A stretch of 46,433 nucleotides of DNA from UBA1146 sp963854815 (GTDB lineage: Bacteria; Planctomycetota; UBA8108; UBA1146), in NCBI GenBank assembly GCA_963854815.1, contig CAWLAN010000002.1:1-46433 (forward strand), read 5' to 3'. A program made the position numbers and the translations under genes. This document shows positions 7,710 to 16,522 of the stretch, piece after piece; within the stretch, counting starts at the first letter, position 1; each line of letters opens with the position of its first letter. The notes below the pieces were generated by a model. The model was not told the origin of the DNA. It saw only the letters and a program-made list of their open reading frames with translations, and did not search any database.

Positions 7710-10358
7710 CTATCTATCGTTCCACAGCGCCGATCTGGCACTTTTTTGGAGCAACTCGAACCAGTCATCACGGGCGATTCTGCCCTCGATAACCACTTCC
7801 CGGATCACCACGGGAACCCCGAAGGTCTCGATCGCAACTCCCCCCAGAAGAACCACGGGACGCGCCTCAGCCTCGAGGACCATGGTTCCATCGACCTCCA
7901 GATACGCACCCTCTCCATCCTCACGCACCACCAACCGTGACGGTTTCCCGGGGACAACCCGTGGTCGGGGGGCGGGCATCGGAATCTCCCCGCCCCCTTC
8001 GGCGAGCAGTTTCTCCTCGATGATCATGTGGGCCGGAAGCAGCACATCCACCTCGCCGACACGAATCGAGGAGACCTTGGGGGGACGGATTCCGACCCCG
8101 AACAGCAACGATTCCGAACTCCCGTCCCACAGCACCATATTGAGATTGGGAGCGTCTTCGCGAGTCACCAACCCGACAACCCGAACCTCGAGGCTGGTTG
8201 AAAACCGCACGGGGGAATCGAGATGGACACGTCCCTGAACCCAGGCCAGGTCACCTCTGGCCGAGATCGAAGATCCGTCCGTGGGTTTCCAACCCGGTAG
8301 ACCCCGTTCATCGGCAAGCGATCGGATCTGTAGAGATCGAGTGGTCGGATCCCACTCGCTGAGGCCCGCCTCGCCAAAGAGACCAAGAGCGGCGGGACCA
8401 TCCCTGTCTGCCAATGCCGCCCACCACCTCAGAAGTCTCTTCTCGACCTGCGGACGCTGCTCTTTTTCCACCCAGCGGGCAATTTCGATGGCTCGCGACC
8501 TCTGGCGCTGCACGTCTCCTTGCTGTTCGGCCAGTTCACCATCGGTAAGCCAATGCTCGACTCGTTGCCAACAGAGGCGCCCGGCGGTCCCGAGCACCTC
8601 CTCGGCGCTCCTGGGATCGCGGGCGATCTCTAGAATCGACTCACTGCCACCCCAGATGGTCCGAACCCGGGCGCGAAAGCGAAAACTATCGGTAACTTCT
8701 CTGCCTGCCTCGATGGCCATTTGCTCGAGGGTGCTCCCGTGAACAGTATTCCAGGGATGAACCTCCGGATTTCGCCGCCCCACCCTGCGCAAGGAGATGG
8801 TGTTTTCATCGACCGCAGTGACCCGAGCCTCGAACGACCTTGCAATCGAAGGACCTGCGTCTTTGACACTCCAGAAAAACAACTCGTCCGCTTCGAGGCG
8901 GGCCTTCGCTGCATCGAGGATGGCTCGGACGTCTTGCTGGGCGAGCTGGCAACTGTGCCCGAAGGATTGCCAACGTCGCTGCAGTAGTGGAAAGGAATCG
9001 AGACCCTCTGGAACTGCTACTGAATCGAATCCAAGTGACGGGAGCGCCAGCAAGCCCTGCTCCATGTGCCGTTCCATCGTCTCCAGCGTGCTGCGATAGA
9101 GTTGCGCCCGCCTCTGTAGTCGCTGGACTTCGGGCGAAAAGCGCTGCTCCAATCCGAGATCCTGAGCCAGTTCCTCCAGGATGTCGGCTGCAAGATCGTA
9201 GTCACCGAGGTCGATAGAGGACTTCATCCGGGCTCTCACCTGGGCCACGGCACGCTGCTCGATCCACAGCCAGGCCTGCAACAGCGATTCCTTTTCCGCG
9301 GTCATCGATCCGTATTCATCGCTATCCTCGATCACGGGCGGAAGACCTGCCAGCAGGCGACGGCCGGCGGCAAGTTCTCCGGCTTCCAGCAGATTCAGGA
9401 TCTGATCACGCCGCGGCCACCACGTCTCCCAGGTGGAGAACTGCCGCTGCAAAAGATCCTGTTGCTCGATTCGTGTCTCTGCGATTTCATCACCTTGTCG
9501 AGAATCTCCGGTCGCAGATTGATCCGGATCAGCACCTGGGTCACTTTCATCGACCAAACCCCTTGATTTCGGATCACCTTCTTCATCGTCCGACGAGGAA
9601 ACGGTTACCGGTTGCAACCCCTCATCAACAGGGTCCTGTTTGACATCTCGCCACCAGCGAGGCGCGAGGAAACCGACAGCAACGATCAGTACAACCCCGA
9701 CCAGCAATGCGATTCTCGAACGAACTCGTGTCGGCGCGAGTTGATGGCGATCGATGACCCCACGGGCCTTGCGGAATCCGTCGACTTCATTGCGAACAAC
9801 TCGCGCGACCTCGGGCCAGGGCGCTCCCAACCTGAATATCGCCGCCATTTGTTCGATGGTGATGGCAGCGCGATGACGGATTTCTTTCTCGGAGCCTTGC
9901 TCCTCGACCGCTCCCATCTCCGCAACCAGGAATCCACCCGACGGAAGCCTTCTGAGCGCACTTGCGGGAATGGGGCCGGCAACGATCTCGAGGGCATGGA
10001 GTTGTTGGTAGAGATCGAGCATCGAGCAGCCGAGTTGGAGTTTGTCCTGCGGATCCTGAAGAGGACCGCTCACCGGCACCGCCTCACCCTCATCGAGGGC
10101 GACATAACGGGCGGCACCGACCGCGCCCTCATCGATGACTCGAAGGGCACCCTCGCCATCGAGTCGAACCAGCGCCTGGACCTCCCGCACGAACTCCCGC
10201 TGGAGGCCTTGCTCTGCCGCCGGAAGCACCTTCAGCAATACGCGCCGATCGAGACGCACCTGGCGCGCCTCGATCCAGATCCCCAGGCGCCCGGCTCCGC
10301 GGATGTGCAGCGGCTGAAAGCCCGGAATTTCAGGAGCCTGGTGACCAGTCGCTCCCAT
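7710..10358 (-). CDS. Membrane-anchored pseudokinase with large extracytoplasmic region
   Basis: An 882-residue protein whose first ~200 residues follow the layout of a bacterial Ser/Thr protein kinase but lack catalytic residues. A glycine loop GAGRLG is at 21-26, the ATP-binding lysine equivalent is K43 in VLLKVLP, and a helix-C glutamate is E59. The catalytic-loop equivalent reads VAGPIPASAL (about 126-135) with no HRD-type aspartate, and the DFG equivalent reads AEMG (146-149). A transmembrane helix follows at about 215-232, then about 650 residues outside: an acidic linker, helical repeats, and a C-terminal beta-rich domain (about 690-860) resembling a concanavalin-type fold. The ATG abuts the uvrB stop (TGAATG), with a perfect AGGAGG inside the end of uvrB, so translation is coupled. 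The kinase-fold assignment is by motif order. Loss of both catalytic aspartates is seen directly. Confidence 0.75.
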   Translation of the reverse strand: MGATGHQAPEIPGFQPLHIRGAGRLGIWIEARQVRLDRRVLLKVLPAAEQGLQREFVREVQALVRLDGEGALRVIDEGAVGAARYVALDEGEAVPVSGPLQDPQDKLQLGCSMLDLYQQLHALEIVAGPIPASALRRLPSGGFLVAEMGAVEEQGSEKEIRHRAAITIEQMAAIFRLGAPWPEVARVVRNEVDGFRKARGVIDRHQLAPTRVRSRIALLVGVVLIVAVGFLAPRWWRDVKQDPVDEGLQPVTVSSSDDEEGDPKSRGLVDESDPGADPDQSATGDSRQGDEIAETRIEQQDLLQRQFSTWETWWPRRDQILNLLEAGELAAGRRLLAGLPPVIEDSDEYGSMTAEKESLLQAWLWIEQRAVAQVRARMKSSIDLGDYDLAADILEELAQDLGLEQRFSPEVQRLQRRAQLYRSTLETMERHMEQGLLALPSLGFDSVAVPEGLDSFPLLQRRWQSFGHSCQLAQQDVRAILDAAKARLEADELFFWSVKDAGPSIARSFEARVTAVDENTISLRRVGRRNPEVHPWNTVHGSTLEQMAIEAGREVTDSFRFRARVRTIWGGSESILEIARDPRSAEEVLGTAGRLCWQRVEHWLTDGELAEQQGDVQRQRSRAIEIARWVEKEQRPQVEKRLLRWWAALADRDGPAALGLFGEAGLSEWDPTTRSLQIRSLADERGLPGWKPTDGSSISARGDLAWVQGRVHLDSPVRFSTSLEVRVVGLVTREDAPNLNMVLWDGSSESLLFGVGIRPPKVSSIRVGEVDVLLPAHMIIEEKLLAEGGGEIPMPAPRPRVVPGKPSRLVVREDGEGAYLEVDGTMVLEAEARPVVLLGGVAIETFGVPVVIREVVIEGRIARDDWFELLQKSARSALWNDR

Positions 10359-12434
10359 TCAGTGCCTCCTTCTGCGCCTCCTCGGTGGAGACGACGGAGT
10401 ATCCGGATCCGGTTGCTCGCCTCGTAATCTTGCGATTCGATCACGCAACAGCGCCGCCCGCTCGAATTCGAGCGCCTGGGCTGCCTCGAGCATCTCCTTC
10501 TCCAGAGAAATTGCGAGTTTCTCTCGATCGACGGTCTGAACCTCGGTCGCTCCTTGCTCGATCTCCTCGACCCTGGCGCGTACCTCTTCCTCGACGGTGG
10601 TCCCCACCACCCGCGGAATACTCCTCGGAACGATTCCGTGCTTCTTGTTGTAGTCCTGCTGGATCTCGCGGCGACGACTGGTCTCTTCGATGGCCCTTTC
10701 CATCGATCCGGTGATCACATCTCCATACAGGATTACCCGTGCTCGTTCATTTCTCGCTGCACGACCCATCGTCTGGATCAGCGCTGTATCGCTGCGAAGA
10801 AATCCTTCCTTGTCAGCATCCATCACCGCAACCAGGGAGACCTCGGGAAGATCGAGGCCCTCTCGCAGCAGGTTTACTCCGACAAGCACATCATATACCC
10901 CCTTACGTAACTCCTGGATAATTTCCACTCGATCCAGGGTGTCGATCTCTGAATGCAGGTATCGAGCACGGATTTCAGTCTCCTGGAAGTAATCGCTCAG
11001 ATCTTCGGCCATCCTCTTGGTCAAGGTGGTGACCAGCACTCGATCCCCCAGCGCCAACGTCTCACGGATCCTGTCGAGTAAATCCTGCACCTGGCCAGTG
11101 GCTGGACGTACCTCCACGAGAGGATCGAGCAAGCCTGTGGGACGGTTGATGACCTCGATCACCTCTCCACCTGTCTTCTCCAGTTCCTTGGCACCGGGAG
11201 TCGCACTGACGAACAGAGTCTTGCCGGTCACCTGCTCCCATTCGGCAAATTTCATCGGTCGATTGTCGAGAGCACTCGGCAAGCGGAAGCCGTAATCGAT
11301 CAGGGTTTGCTTGCGGGAGCGATCCCCCTCATACATCCCTCCCAGTTGCGGCAGCGTGACGTGCGATTCATCGACGATGGTGAGAAATCCATCGGGAAAG
11401 TAATCGAGCAAATTCGGCGGCCTCTGACCGGCTGCCAGCCCGCTGAGGTGGCGCGAATAATTTTCGATCCCGGGGCAATATCCCACCTCCGATAGCAATT
11501 CCAGATCGTAGCGAGTGCGCGACTGGAGCCTGTGCGCCTCCAGTTCCTTGCCCTGGCCTCTCAACTCTGCCAGTCGCTGGTGGAGTTCGGTCTGGATGCC
11601 GGCGACTGCCTGATCGATGTCCTGACGACTGACCAGATAATGCTTCGCAGGAAAAACGGTGAGCTGGTCGTGTTGCCGGATCACCACCCCACTGACCGGA
11701 TGAAACTGTTCGATCCTCTCGATGTTATCTCCGAACAGATCGATGCGGTAAGCCACCTCTTCGTCCGCTGAATGAATCTCGACCACATCTCCGCGGGCTC
11801 GAAAAGAACCACGAGTCGGCTCGAAGTCGTTCCTCTCGTACTGGATGTCGACCAGTTTCTTGAGCAATTCATCCCGATCAACCTGTTCACCCTCGACAAG
11901 GGTGATCATCTTTCCCTTGAAGGCTTCCGGGGAACCGAGGCCGTAGATGCAGGAGACCGACGCTACAATCACCACATCTTCTCGGGTGAGCAGGCTCGCC
12001 GTCGTCGCCAACCTGAGCCGATCGAGGTCGGCGTTGACACCGGCATCCTTTTCTATGTACATATCGCGCGCGGGAAGATAAGCCTCTGGCTGGTAATAAT
12101 CGTAGTACGAGACGAAGTACTCGACTGCATTCTCGGGTAAGAACCGTTTCAACTCCGAGTAAAGTTGAGCTGCCAGCGTCTTGTTATGTGAGATGACGAT
12201 GGCTGGTTTTCCGTAACTGGCGATGGCCTGGGCCATTATGTAGGTCTTTCCGGAGCCGGTCACGCCGAGCAGAACCTGATCCTCTTTTTCCTGCCTCAAG
12301 CCTGTAACGATGCGCTCGATGGCCTGGGGTTGATCACCACTGGGTTCGAACTCGGAACGAACCTCGAAGGATGAACCTGGAAAGCGAAAGGACTTCAACG
12401 GTTCCTCATCTCTTCCGTCGAACCGACGTCCCAT
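10359..12434 (-). CDS. uvrB: UvrABC excision nuclease subunit B
   Basis: The damage-verifying helicase-like subunit of bacterial nucleotide excision repair; it receives DNA from UvrA and recruits UvrC. The 691 residues are normal family length. Visible landmarks are the Walker A motif GVTGSGKT (57-64), the beta-hairpin YYDYYQPEAYLP (110-121) that clamps the strand, the helicase motif VI region QTMGRAARN, and a C-terminal UVR domain with LEFERAALLRDRI that contacts UvrC. The ATG at 12434 lies 29 bp inside the preceding ComEA-like gene, and the stop abuts the pseudokinase start. It is the fifth gene of a six-gene overlapping operon rather than standing alone under an SOS promoter; no LexA-type box is visible directly before it. 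Confidence 0.98.
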   Translation of the reverse strand: MGRRFDGRDEEPLKSFRFPGSSFEVRSEFEPSGDQPQAIERIVTGLRQEKEDQVLLGVTGSGKTYIMAQAIASYGKPAIVISHNKTLAAQLYSELKRFLPENAVEYFVSYYDYYQPEAYLPARDMYIEKDAGVNADLDRLRLATTASLLTREDVVIVASVSCIYGLGSPEAFKGKMITLVEGEQVDRDELLKKLVDIQYERNDFEPTRGSFRARGDVVEIHSADEEVAYRIDLFGDNIERIEQFHPVSGVVIRQHDQLTVFPAKHYLVSRQDIDQAVAGIQTELHQRLAELRGQGKELEAHRLQSRTRYDLELLSEVGYCPGIENYSRHLSGLAAGQRPPNLLDYFPDGFLTIVDESHVTLPQLGGMYEGDRSRKQTLIDYGFRLPSALDNRPMKFAEWEQVTGKTLFVSATPGAKELEKTGGEVIEVINRPTGLLDPLVEVRPATGQVQDLLDRIRETLALGDRVLVTTLTKRMAEDLSDYFQETEIRARYLHSEIDTLDRVEIIQELRKGVYDVLVGVNLLREGLDLPEVSLVAVMDADKEGFLRSDTALIQTMGRAARNERARVILYGDVITGSMERAIEETSRRREIQQDYNKKHGIVPRSIPRVVGTTVEEEVRARVEEIEQGATEVQTVDREKLAISLEKEMLEAAQALEFERAALLRDRIARLRGEQPDPDTPSSPPRRRRRRH

Positions 12435-12825
12435 CCGGCAACCGGGAGCGACACGATCCGGGCAAGCAAGGCCGCGGTTTCAGCCACGGGCCCGCCTCCA
12501 GCAGTGGACCATCGGGAACTCCCGGTAATCGCAGGATCTGACAGAGGCACGAAAAACCCTCGTCACCTTGCCTACCGGCAACGATTCGACCTGCGGTAAC
12601 TTCTCCGATTCCCGTGATGAGAACCAAACGACCGACAGGATCCCGACACAGGTCTACCTGCTCGGCGATGGCAGCCGGCGGTAGATCTGCCCCCAACACT
12701 ATGGGAGCCGGCTGTGAAGCATCTCGAATGCCTGTGGTCAGAGACGCCCATACCAGCAATAGACCCCATGCCAGCAGATGACCGTACGACTCGACCAAGG
12801 TGATGGTCCCGGTCCAAGATCCCAT
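12406..12825 (-). CDS. ComEA-like helix-hairpin-helix DNA-binding protein with N-terminal membrane anchor
   Basis: A 139-residue protein with a hydrophobic helix at about 13-32 and a tandem helix-hairpin-helix region at about 55-115. The key segments are VDLCRDPVGRLVLITGIGEV and LRLPGVPDGPLLEAGPWLK, which match the ComEA pattern of a GIGxxxA turn followed by a second hairpin. ComEA proteins bind incoming double-stranded DNA outside the inner membrane during natural transformation. Here the usual Asn of 'DLNxA' is Cys and the Ala of the first turn is Val-Thr, so it is a divergent member. The ATG directly follows the TAG of the DUF192 gene and the 3' end overlaps uvrB by 29 bp. A competence role is possible but not shown by the context. 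Confidence 0.78.
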   Translation of the reverse strand: MGSWTGTITLVESYGHLLAWGLLLVWASLTTGIRDASQPAPIVLGADLPPAAIAEQVDLCRDPVGRLVLITGIGEVTAGRIVAGRQGDEGFSCLCQILRLPGVPDGPLLEAGPWLKPRPCLPGSCRSRLPDGTSVRRKR

Positions 12826-13350
12826 CTATCGCACCTGTAAGCCAGGTCGACCCTTGTAGCCAGACACCTTCGTCCCTGGCTCGATACCATGAGCAGAAAA
12901 CCACCCCACATTGGTCTCCAGAACATACCGAACCGGTTTCGAAGAACGGTAGCGAGGTAGGATCACCTGTCCCGGGGTCGGTGCTTTCATGTGGAGGATG
13001 TCGATGATGACTCCCGCGTCATCGATGTATGCGATGTCGAGATCGATGAGGCAGTTCTTCATCCAGAAGCCCTGCACCTTGGGCTCAGAAAAGATGAACA
13101 ACATTCCTATATCCTCGGGCAGGGAACTGCGGTGCATCAGACCTCTCTGACGACTGGCAGAATCGGCAGCGATGTAAGTCCAGAGCTTGTTTCCCGAGAT
13201 CACCACCTCATGCATCCCTGGTCGCAGCGTGTTGGGTGATGGCGTTGGCCCGTTACACCCGGGACCAACGGTGACCACAAACAGTAGCACCAGAGGAAGC
13301 AATGCCAGCGAGATGGGCGCAGATCTGAATAGCGGTGCTGTGGTGTTCAT
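12826..13350 (-). CDS. DUF192 family exported protein
   Basis: A 174-residue member of the DUF192 family (PF02643), small beta-barrel proteins of unknown biochemical role, often exported. Family hallmarks include RQRGLMHRSSLPEDIGMLF (middle), the FWMKNCLIDLDIAYID segment and the late VLETNVGWFSAHGIEPG. The N-terminus is a signal-like hydrophobic stretch ending in a cysteine at residue 32 (VGPGC), so it may be a lipoprotein, although the lipobox is weak. A GGGGAG lies 8 nt before the ATG. The ATG overlaps the TGA of the DUF2062 gene by 4 bp, and its own TAG abuts the ComEA-like start, so it sits within a coupled operon. Confidence 0.88.
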   Translation of the reverse strand: MNTTAPLFRSAPISLALLPLVLLFVVTVGPGCNGPTPSPNTLRPGMHEVVISGNKLWTYIAADSASRQRGLMHRSSLPEDIGMLFIFSEPKVQGFWMKNCLIDLDIAYIDDAGVIIDILHMKAPTPGQVILPRYRSSKPVRYVLETNVGWFSAHGIEPGTKVSGYKGRPGLQVR

Positions 13351-13940
13351 TGGCTCGACTCCCCGTCCGCTGATCTCGATGCGGTTCCTTGTTTCCTGTG
13401 GTCACGGTACTGCTGCACCAATCGTAGCGTCACCGGATACGCAGGTAGAGCACAGAGCAACCCCACGACGGCTCCTCCCAGAAACAGCGGCCCCAGAACA
13501 TCATTCCCGATGGAACGCAACAACTCCAGGGTCCCCTCGTACCATCCCACTTCGCTTGCCTTGCCCTGGGCCTCGAGCCAGCGCTGCTCGAAATTACTGC
13601 GAGTCAGCCCCTGCTGGGCGAGACACTTCAACCCGACCCAGTAGTCGAGCCAGTAGATCGGTATCATCGTCAGCGGATTCGACACGTAAACCATGATGAA
13701 ACCTGCGAGCCGGTTGGCAGGGATCACCAGACTGATGATGAGGATGATGATCATCTGCAGCCCCACGGTAGGGGTCATCGCCACGAATAGACCGATCGCG
13801 GTCCCGAGCGCGATGGAGTGGGAACTGCCCTCGAGTTGCAGGATGCGGCGCCACATCGAGGGTTTCCACGCTGAGCGGTCACCGGATGGTGAATTTTCTT
13901 GTCGGCTCGAATCGTCCAGTCTGGACTGCTGCTCGTTCAC
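13347..13940 (-). CDS. DUF2062 family inner-membrane protein
   Basis: A 197-residue membrane protein matching DUF2062 (PF09835). The recognisable segment is SIALGTAIGLFVAMTPTVGL, followed by hydrophobic helices and NPLTMIPIYWLDYWVG, the typical conserved N-P-x-T-x-x-P block. There are three to four predicted membrane segments and hydrophilic, Ser- and Gln-rich tails at both ends. The function of the family is unknown; members often lie near glycosyltransferase or envelope genes. It overlaps nadC by 4 bp upstream and DUF192 by 4 bp downstream (both ATGA junctions), indicating translational coupling. Confidence 0.87.
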   Translation of the reverse strand: MNEQQSRLDDSSRQENSPSGDRSAWKPSMWRRILQLEGSSHSIALGTAIGLFVAMTPTVGLQMIIILIISLVIPANRLAGFIMVYVSNPLTMIPIYWLDYWVGLKCLAQQGLTRSNFEQRWLEAQGKASEVGWYEGTLELLRSIGNDVLGPLFLGGAVVGLLCALPAYPVTLRLVQQYRDHRKQGTASRSADGESSQ

Positions 13941-14878
13941 TCGATCCCTCCCCCGGAGATGGACATGGTGAGATCGAGAACCGGTGCCGAATGGGTGATG
14001 ACCCCGCTCGAGATTCGCCCGGCTCCCGCTGCGGCGTAGGCGGCTGCGGAAGTCTCATCGATGCCACCACTGGCCTCGATCTGGTCATTTCGCAGCGGCA
14101 GATCGTCACTCCTTGCCCGGGCGATCCACTGCTCGAGAATCTCGGGTGAGATGTTGTCGACCAGGATGATCTCTATCTCGAGCCCAAGACAACAGCGAAA
14201 ACTCTCCTCATCCTCGACTTCGATGGCGATCGGTCCCTTCACTCCCCCGGCACGAAGGGTGTCGCGGATGAAGGTCAACTCGGCTTGCGTATCGCCGACC
14301 AGTTCTGGATGGAGACTCTGGATCAAATCCCTGTGATTCTCCTTGACCAGCGGAAATTCGGCCAGATCGGCTCGATGACTGACCCCGCCTCCGGCACGTA
14401 CCGCCTGTTTCTGAAAGATGCGAATCCCCGGGATGTTCTTTCGGGTATCGAGGATGGTCGCTGTCGGCGCACACTCGACCAATCGTGCGGTGCGCGTCGC
14501 AATTCCACAAAGGTGAGATCCGATGTTCAGGGCGATCCGCTCGCCGGCCAGTAGAACTGCAGCAGACCCCTCGACCGTCATGATCTCGGTGCCTGAGTCG
14601 ACACGGGTCCCGTCGAAAACTCGACATCCTGTTCGACAATCAGCTGCAAGACGTTCGAAAACCGCGCTCATCGCGGCGGTTCCACAGACGATGCCTTGTT
14701 CTCTTGTCGAGACAACTCCACGGCAAAGTTGGTCGGGGGCGCTCGAGAACAGCAACGAGGTCCGATCCCCATCGGTTCGATCCTCCTCGAGAGCGGCATC
14801 GATCCAGTCGCAAAGCTGCTGCTGGACGTCATCGCGCTGCCAGAAAAGGTCCAGATCGCCGGTCCCTTGCTGTTGCAT
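13937..14878 (-). CDS. nadC: Nicotinate-nucleotide pyrophosphorylase (quinolinate phosphoribosyltransferase)
   Basis: Converts quinolinate and PRPP to nicotinate mononucleotide, CO2 and pyrophosphate, in the de novo NAD pathway. Family motifs are all present: ERIALNIGSHLCGIAT, DTRKNIPGIR, AVRAGGGVSHR, EVEDEESF and EASGGI near the C-terminus, where the phosphate-binding loop lies. The ATG at 14878 is preferred over a GTG eight codons upstream because AGGAGGG sits 7 nt before it and the family starts near here; this gives 313 residues. It is the first gene of a coupled six-gene operon ending with uvrB and the pseudokinase. No nadA or nadB is in the window. The 207 bp to the divergent pyrophosphorylase gene should hold the operon promoter. 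Confidence 0.96.
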   Translation of the reverse strand: MQQQGTGDLDLFWQRDDVQQQLCDWIDAALEEDRTDGDRTSLLFSSAPDQLCRGVVSTREQGIVCGTAAMSAVFERLAADCRTGCRVFDGTRVDSGTEIMTVEGSAAVLLAGERIALNIGSHLCGIATRTARLVECAPTATILDTRKNIPGIRIFQKQAVRAGGGVSHRADLAEFPLVKENHRDLIQSLHPELVGDTQAELTFIRDTLRAGGVKGPIAIEVEDEESFRCCLGLEIEIILVDNISPEILEQWIARARSDDLPLRNDQIEASGGIDETSAAAYAAAGAGRISSGVITHSAPVLDLTMSISGGGIE

Positions 14879-15085
14879 CGGGCTCCCTCCTGATTTCGCC
14901 ACACACCGACAGAAGTGGAACCGAATCGGAGCCCAGCGACAAGGTGACGTCTGCTCCTCGGCGGCGAGAATCTGGTAATTTCGGCTCGAGTTCAGCGGCT
15001 ATCTGGCTTCATACAGATCGGATGCGTACCATCACAGGCCACCGGACCGTGGGTCCGGGGCTGGCTCCAGCATGCGGAGCAGGAG

Positions 15086-16522
15086 ATGAAGATCCCGGAG
15101 GTCTGGATCGACATGATCCGAGTCGAAGATCCCACTGATCAGGCCGTGGTTGCCAAATTTTACCAGGCGGACCAGCAGCAACTGTTCGGCGATTGGGAAC
15201 AACTCGAATCGCCTCAGCGGCACACCTTGCTGGAAGATTTACGCCGGATCGACCTCGGCTTCCTCCAGCAATTGATCCGCGATCATCTCGACTCCGATGC
15301 AACACAGGCTCCGATGGTTGCCCCCGATCCTCCGCGCTGGATCGCGCTGGGGGATCCGATTCGATCAGGCGTCCATCAACAGGGGCTCGAGGCGCTCGGG
15401 CGTGGCGAAGTCGCGGTGCTGCTGGTGGCCGGAGGAGTGGGGACCCGACTCGGTCATCCAGGACCAAAAGGTGCCTATCCGTTATTGCCCACCAGTGGAA
15501 CGACGCTGTTCCAGATGTTCGCCGAATCGATTCGTCGATTGCAAAAACAAGTCGGCAAGAACATCCACTGGTTGATCATGAGCAGCCCCTCGAACCACGA
15601 ACAGACGGTAGAGTACTTCCGCCACAACTCCTTCCACGGGCTACCTCCCTCGGAGGTCTCGATCCTCTCTCAGCACCAGTTGCCGGTACTCGATCCACAC
15701 CGAGGCAAGATCTTGCGCAGTGAACCAGGTCGTATCCTGTTTGGTCCCGATGGCCACGGAGGAGCGATTCGATTGCTGCAGCGGGAATCGACGCGATTGC
15801 GCGAAAAGGGAATCCGCCACATCTATAGCCATCAGGTCGACAATCCGCTGGCCTGGATCGCCGATCCGGAACTGGTCGGACTGCATCTGGCCAAATCTTC
15901 CCAGTTCACCTCGAAGGCAGTCGCAAAGACCGATCCCGAGGAAAAGGTAGGCGTCTTCTGCCAGGTCGGTGATCGAATGCGTGTGATCGAATACAGCGAA
16001 CTGGCCGAGGCGGACCGCAATGCGCGCGACGAGAGCGGGGAACTGTCATTTCGAGCCGGCAACATCGCGACCCATGTCATCGATCTCGATTTCATCGCTC
16101 CTGCCGAGCAGAAAACTGCACTGCAGTTGCCCTTCCATCAGGCCAGAAAATCGGTTCGTCACTGGAGCGATGGGCAGTGGCAACAGTCGGAAAACCCCAA
16201 CTCTGTTCGTTTCGAGACCTTCATCTTCGACGTTCTGCCCCTGTGCGAGAGGTCACTGGTGGTGGAGGCGGACCGGGAACTGGAATTCGCTCCGGTCAAG
16301 AATGGCACCGGAGTCGATTCACCTGACACTTCCCGGGCCGCGTTGCAAAGACTGTGGTCTCGATGGCTCATCGAAGCAGGGGTCGAACTGACTCTCAACG
16401 AAGATGGAATCCCCGATCGAGTGGTGGAAATCTCTCCGCTGGTCGCCGGCAACGCCGCGGAACTGAAACGATATCTGGTGGATGTCGAACTTCCGTCAGA
16501 AGGGCCGATCCTGCTCAGATGA
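15086..16522 (+). CDS. UDP-N-acetylhexosamine pyrophosphorylase, eukaryotic (UAP1/UDPGP) type
   Basis: Predicted to make UDP-GlcNAc (or a related UDP-sugar) from UTP and the sugar 1-phosphate. It belongs to the UDPGP family as in eukaryotic UAP1, not to the usual bacterial GlmU. Visible motifs are VAGGVGTRLGHPGPKGAYPL (nucleotide-binding loop with the catalytic Arg and Lys), GRILFGPDGHGGA, YSHQVDNPLAWIADP (metal-binding Asp), EKVGVFCQVG, VIEYSEL, RAGNIATHVI and EFAPVKNGTG. Order and spacing match the family across the 478 residues. The start is the ATG preceded by GGAGCAGGAG; an internal ATG ten codons in is an alternative. The 3' end overlaps the next gene by 4 bp (ATGA). The exact sugar specificity cannot be read from the sequence. 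Confidence 0.9.
   Translation: MKIPEVWIDMIRVEDPTDQAVVAKFYQADQQQLFGDWEQLESPQRHTLLEDLRRIDLGFLQQLIRDHLDSDATQAPMVAPDPPRWIALGDPIRSGVHQQGLEALGRGEVAVLLVAGGVGTRLGHPGPKGAYPLLPTSGTTLFQMFAESIRRLQKQVGKNIHWLIMSSPSNHEQTVEYFRHNSFHGLPPSEVSILSQHQLPVLDPHRGKILRSEPGRILFGPDGHGGAIRLLQRESTRLREKGIRHIYSHQVDNPLAWIADPELVGLHLAKSSQFTSKAVAKTDPEEKVGVFCQVGDRMRVIEYSELAEADRNARDESGELSFRAGNIATHVIDLDFIAPAEQKTALQLPFHQARKSVRHWSDGQWQQSENPNSVRFETFIFDVLPLCERSLVVEADRELEFAPVKNGTGVDSPDTSRAALQRLWSRWLIEAGVELTLNEDGIPDRVVEISPLVAGNAAELKRYLVDVELPSEGPILLR

Noticed and set aside
9612..10427. A 271-codon plus-strand frame
   Set aside because: Antisense to the pseudokinase N-terminus and the end of uvrB; no ribosome-binding site or family character.
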